Source: Nitronereus sp964503895
Lineage (GTDB): Bacteria > Nitrospirota > Nitrospiria > Nitrospirales > UBA8639
Reading direction: 5' to 3'
Length of the DNA stretch: 64,000 nt
Assembly (NCBI GenBank): GCA_964503895.1
Contig: CAZDCF010000002.1
Span: 1-64,000 of the forward strand
Made by a program: the position numbers and the translations under genes
In this document: positions 63,124 to 64,000 of the stretch, piece by piece
Numbering within the stretch: the stretch's first letter is position 1
Layout of the letters: the number at the start of each line of letters is the position of its first letter
Notes under the pieces: model-generated
Databases searched by the model: none
What the model saw: only the letters and a program-made list of their open reading frames with translations
Told to the model about the DNA's origin: nothing

Positions 63124-63290
63124 AAGGAAGTCTATACCACGAAGGATCGAAGATCTTAGCACGAGGGGTGGGACCTCGCAAGGAATTCGAGCTTGTCTTT
63201 CTACAAAATAGTATGATAGAACCAGGCTAAGATCACCTTAGGGATTTTACTGAATCAATGTTTTTCGAGTTTTTGAAAGGGGAGGCACGC

Positions 63291-63401
63291 ATGCCCAAAG
63301 GCAGAGAAAAAGAACGGGAACTTCGCCGGAAACATAAGAAAAACCAACAGCGCCTCAAAGCTCTTGAGCAAGCCCAACGAAAAGCTGGCGTAAAGAAGTA
63401 A
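63291..63401 (+). CDS. Very small basic protein
   Basis: A strong GGGGAGG site precedes ATG at 63291. The 36-residue product starts MPKGREKERELRRKHKK and ends QRKAGVKK. It is a highly charged single helix, rich in Lys, Arg, Glu and Gln. Similar tiny basic proteins occur next to ribosome or nucleic-acid genes and may bind RNA. No close family name is certain. Confidence 0.55.
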   Translation: MPKGREKERELRRKHKKNQQRLKALEQAQRKAGVKK

Positions 63402-63584
63402 CGCAGGCTCATCTCAAACGTTCTTTTGTTACTTAACGCTTCATCTGCTTTCTTAGAAAATTGTTATGTGTGCTTCTTTTCTGACTCAACCCTCACTGCT
63501 TCTGCTTTCCGTTCAATGTGTTACAAGATCTACTAGATTAGAGTCGAGTCCAGATTCCAAATAACGTAGTGCTACTCTAGATTA

Positions 63585-64000
63585 ATGACTAAGCCTTCAA
63601 CACAGGTTATATTTTTTGACGCTGTGGGCACGTTATTCCAGGTAAAGGGCTCAGTCGGGGAAATATATCTTCGATATGCTAAAAAATATGGAATTCTGCC
63701 ATCAGCCGAGTTAACGGCGAGGGTAAACCGTGCCTTTAAGGAGTCGTTTGCTCAAGCGCCCCCACCAATTTTTGCGGTGGAGGAACCAGAAAAATTAAAA
63801 CAATGTGAAAGGTTGTGGTGGTTTGATATTGTACATGGTGCATTTTACCGTATTCGAATGTTTGAAGGCTTCGACAACTATTTTGATGAAGTGTATGAAG
63901 CGTTTGGAACAGCGGACCATTGGGAGATTTACCCTGAAGTACCTGATGTCCTTAAGGAGTTGAAAGTTCAGGGTTATGAACTTGGGGTGATTTCGAATTT
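63585..64000 (+). CDS. HAD family hydrolase, REG-2-like, 3' end outside the window
   Basis: An ATG at 63585 opens a frame to the right edge (138 complete codons). It has IFFDAVGTLFQVKGSVGEIY at the start, where the second Asp of the usual DxD is Val, as in the REG-2/HDHD3-like group. Motif II VISN appears at the window end. The cap domain has the expected helical pattern. The C-terminal motifs III and IV are not visible. The substrate is unknown. Confidence 0.75.
   Translation, partial: MTKPSTQVIFFDAVGTLFQVKGSVGEIYLRYAKKYGILPSAELTARVNRAFKESFAQAPPPIFAVEEPEKLKQCERLWWFDIVHGAFYRIRMFEGFDNYFDEVYEAFGTADHWEIYPEVPDVLKELKVQGYELGVISN

Overview
The window is one continuous stretch of bacterial chromosome, densely packed with housekeeping genes. 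I see no rRNA, no intact tRNA, no transposase, integrase or prophage gene, and no CRISPR array. A Gram-negative envelope is implied by Pal, a predicted outer-membrane barrel, MltG, many exported proteins and the AmgK/MurU peptidoglycan-recycling pair. Base composition looks moderately AT-rich by eye. The gene content (DUF1015, DUF4112, DUF2779, REG-2-like HAD, agmatine route to putrescine, fused class I fumarase) resembles Nitrospirota or a related deep-branching Gram-negative lineage. That placement is tentative and rests on recognition, not on a search.

Layout, left to right. 1-51 is the 5' end of typA on the minus strand. 366-2821 is a likely metal-handling set: a His-rich small exported protein, a Met/His-rich outer-membrane barrel and a cupredoxin-like exported protein. 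3459-4712 is DUF1015. 4895-7289 (minus) is an overlapping zinc-peptidase / ATP-grasp ligase / small acidic protein operon. 7520-9178 is fumarase. 9394-11338 is amgK-murU. 11824-15085 holds pal, a small Cys-containing peptide, a TPR lipoprotein and a YihY gene broken by an amber codon. 15295-17296 is aguB-aguA. 17549-25451 is a loose region of hydrolases, a methyltransferase, hemW, an FKBP and several small exported orphans, with a relic of an ABC ATPase at 21458-21538.

25565-32506 contains a DUF2779 nuclease-like protein, then aroQ, efp, accB, accC and thiE facing bioD and an SDR gene. 32701-40856 mixes exported unknowns, a dienelactone-hydrolase-like protein without its nucleophile, thiI-trxB, coaE, a beta-helix protein and tenA. 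41180-49227 is the conserved run cinA, thpR, recA, yqeY, alaS, mltG, ridA. 49205-52989 encodes three exported repeat proteins (HEAT-like, TIG, Ycf48-like). 53002-57602 is grpE-dnaK-dnaJ-rsmE on the minus strand. 57882-63123 is valS-nadC-birA-coaX, also minus. The window ends inside a REG-2-like HAD gene.

Functionally, cofactor supply is the main theme: biotin (bioD, birA, with accB/accC as the consumer), thiamine (thiE, tenA), CoA (coaE, coaX), NAD (nadC, cinA) and 4-thiouridine (thiI). Envelope maintenance and recycling and protein quality control come next. The least explained pieces are the ATP-grasp/peptidase operon, the 76-residue peptide at 12692, and a two-codon ORF followed by a terminator-like hairpin upstream of cinA-recA.
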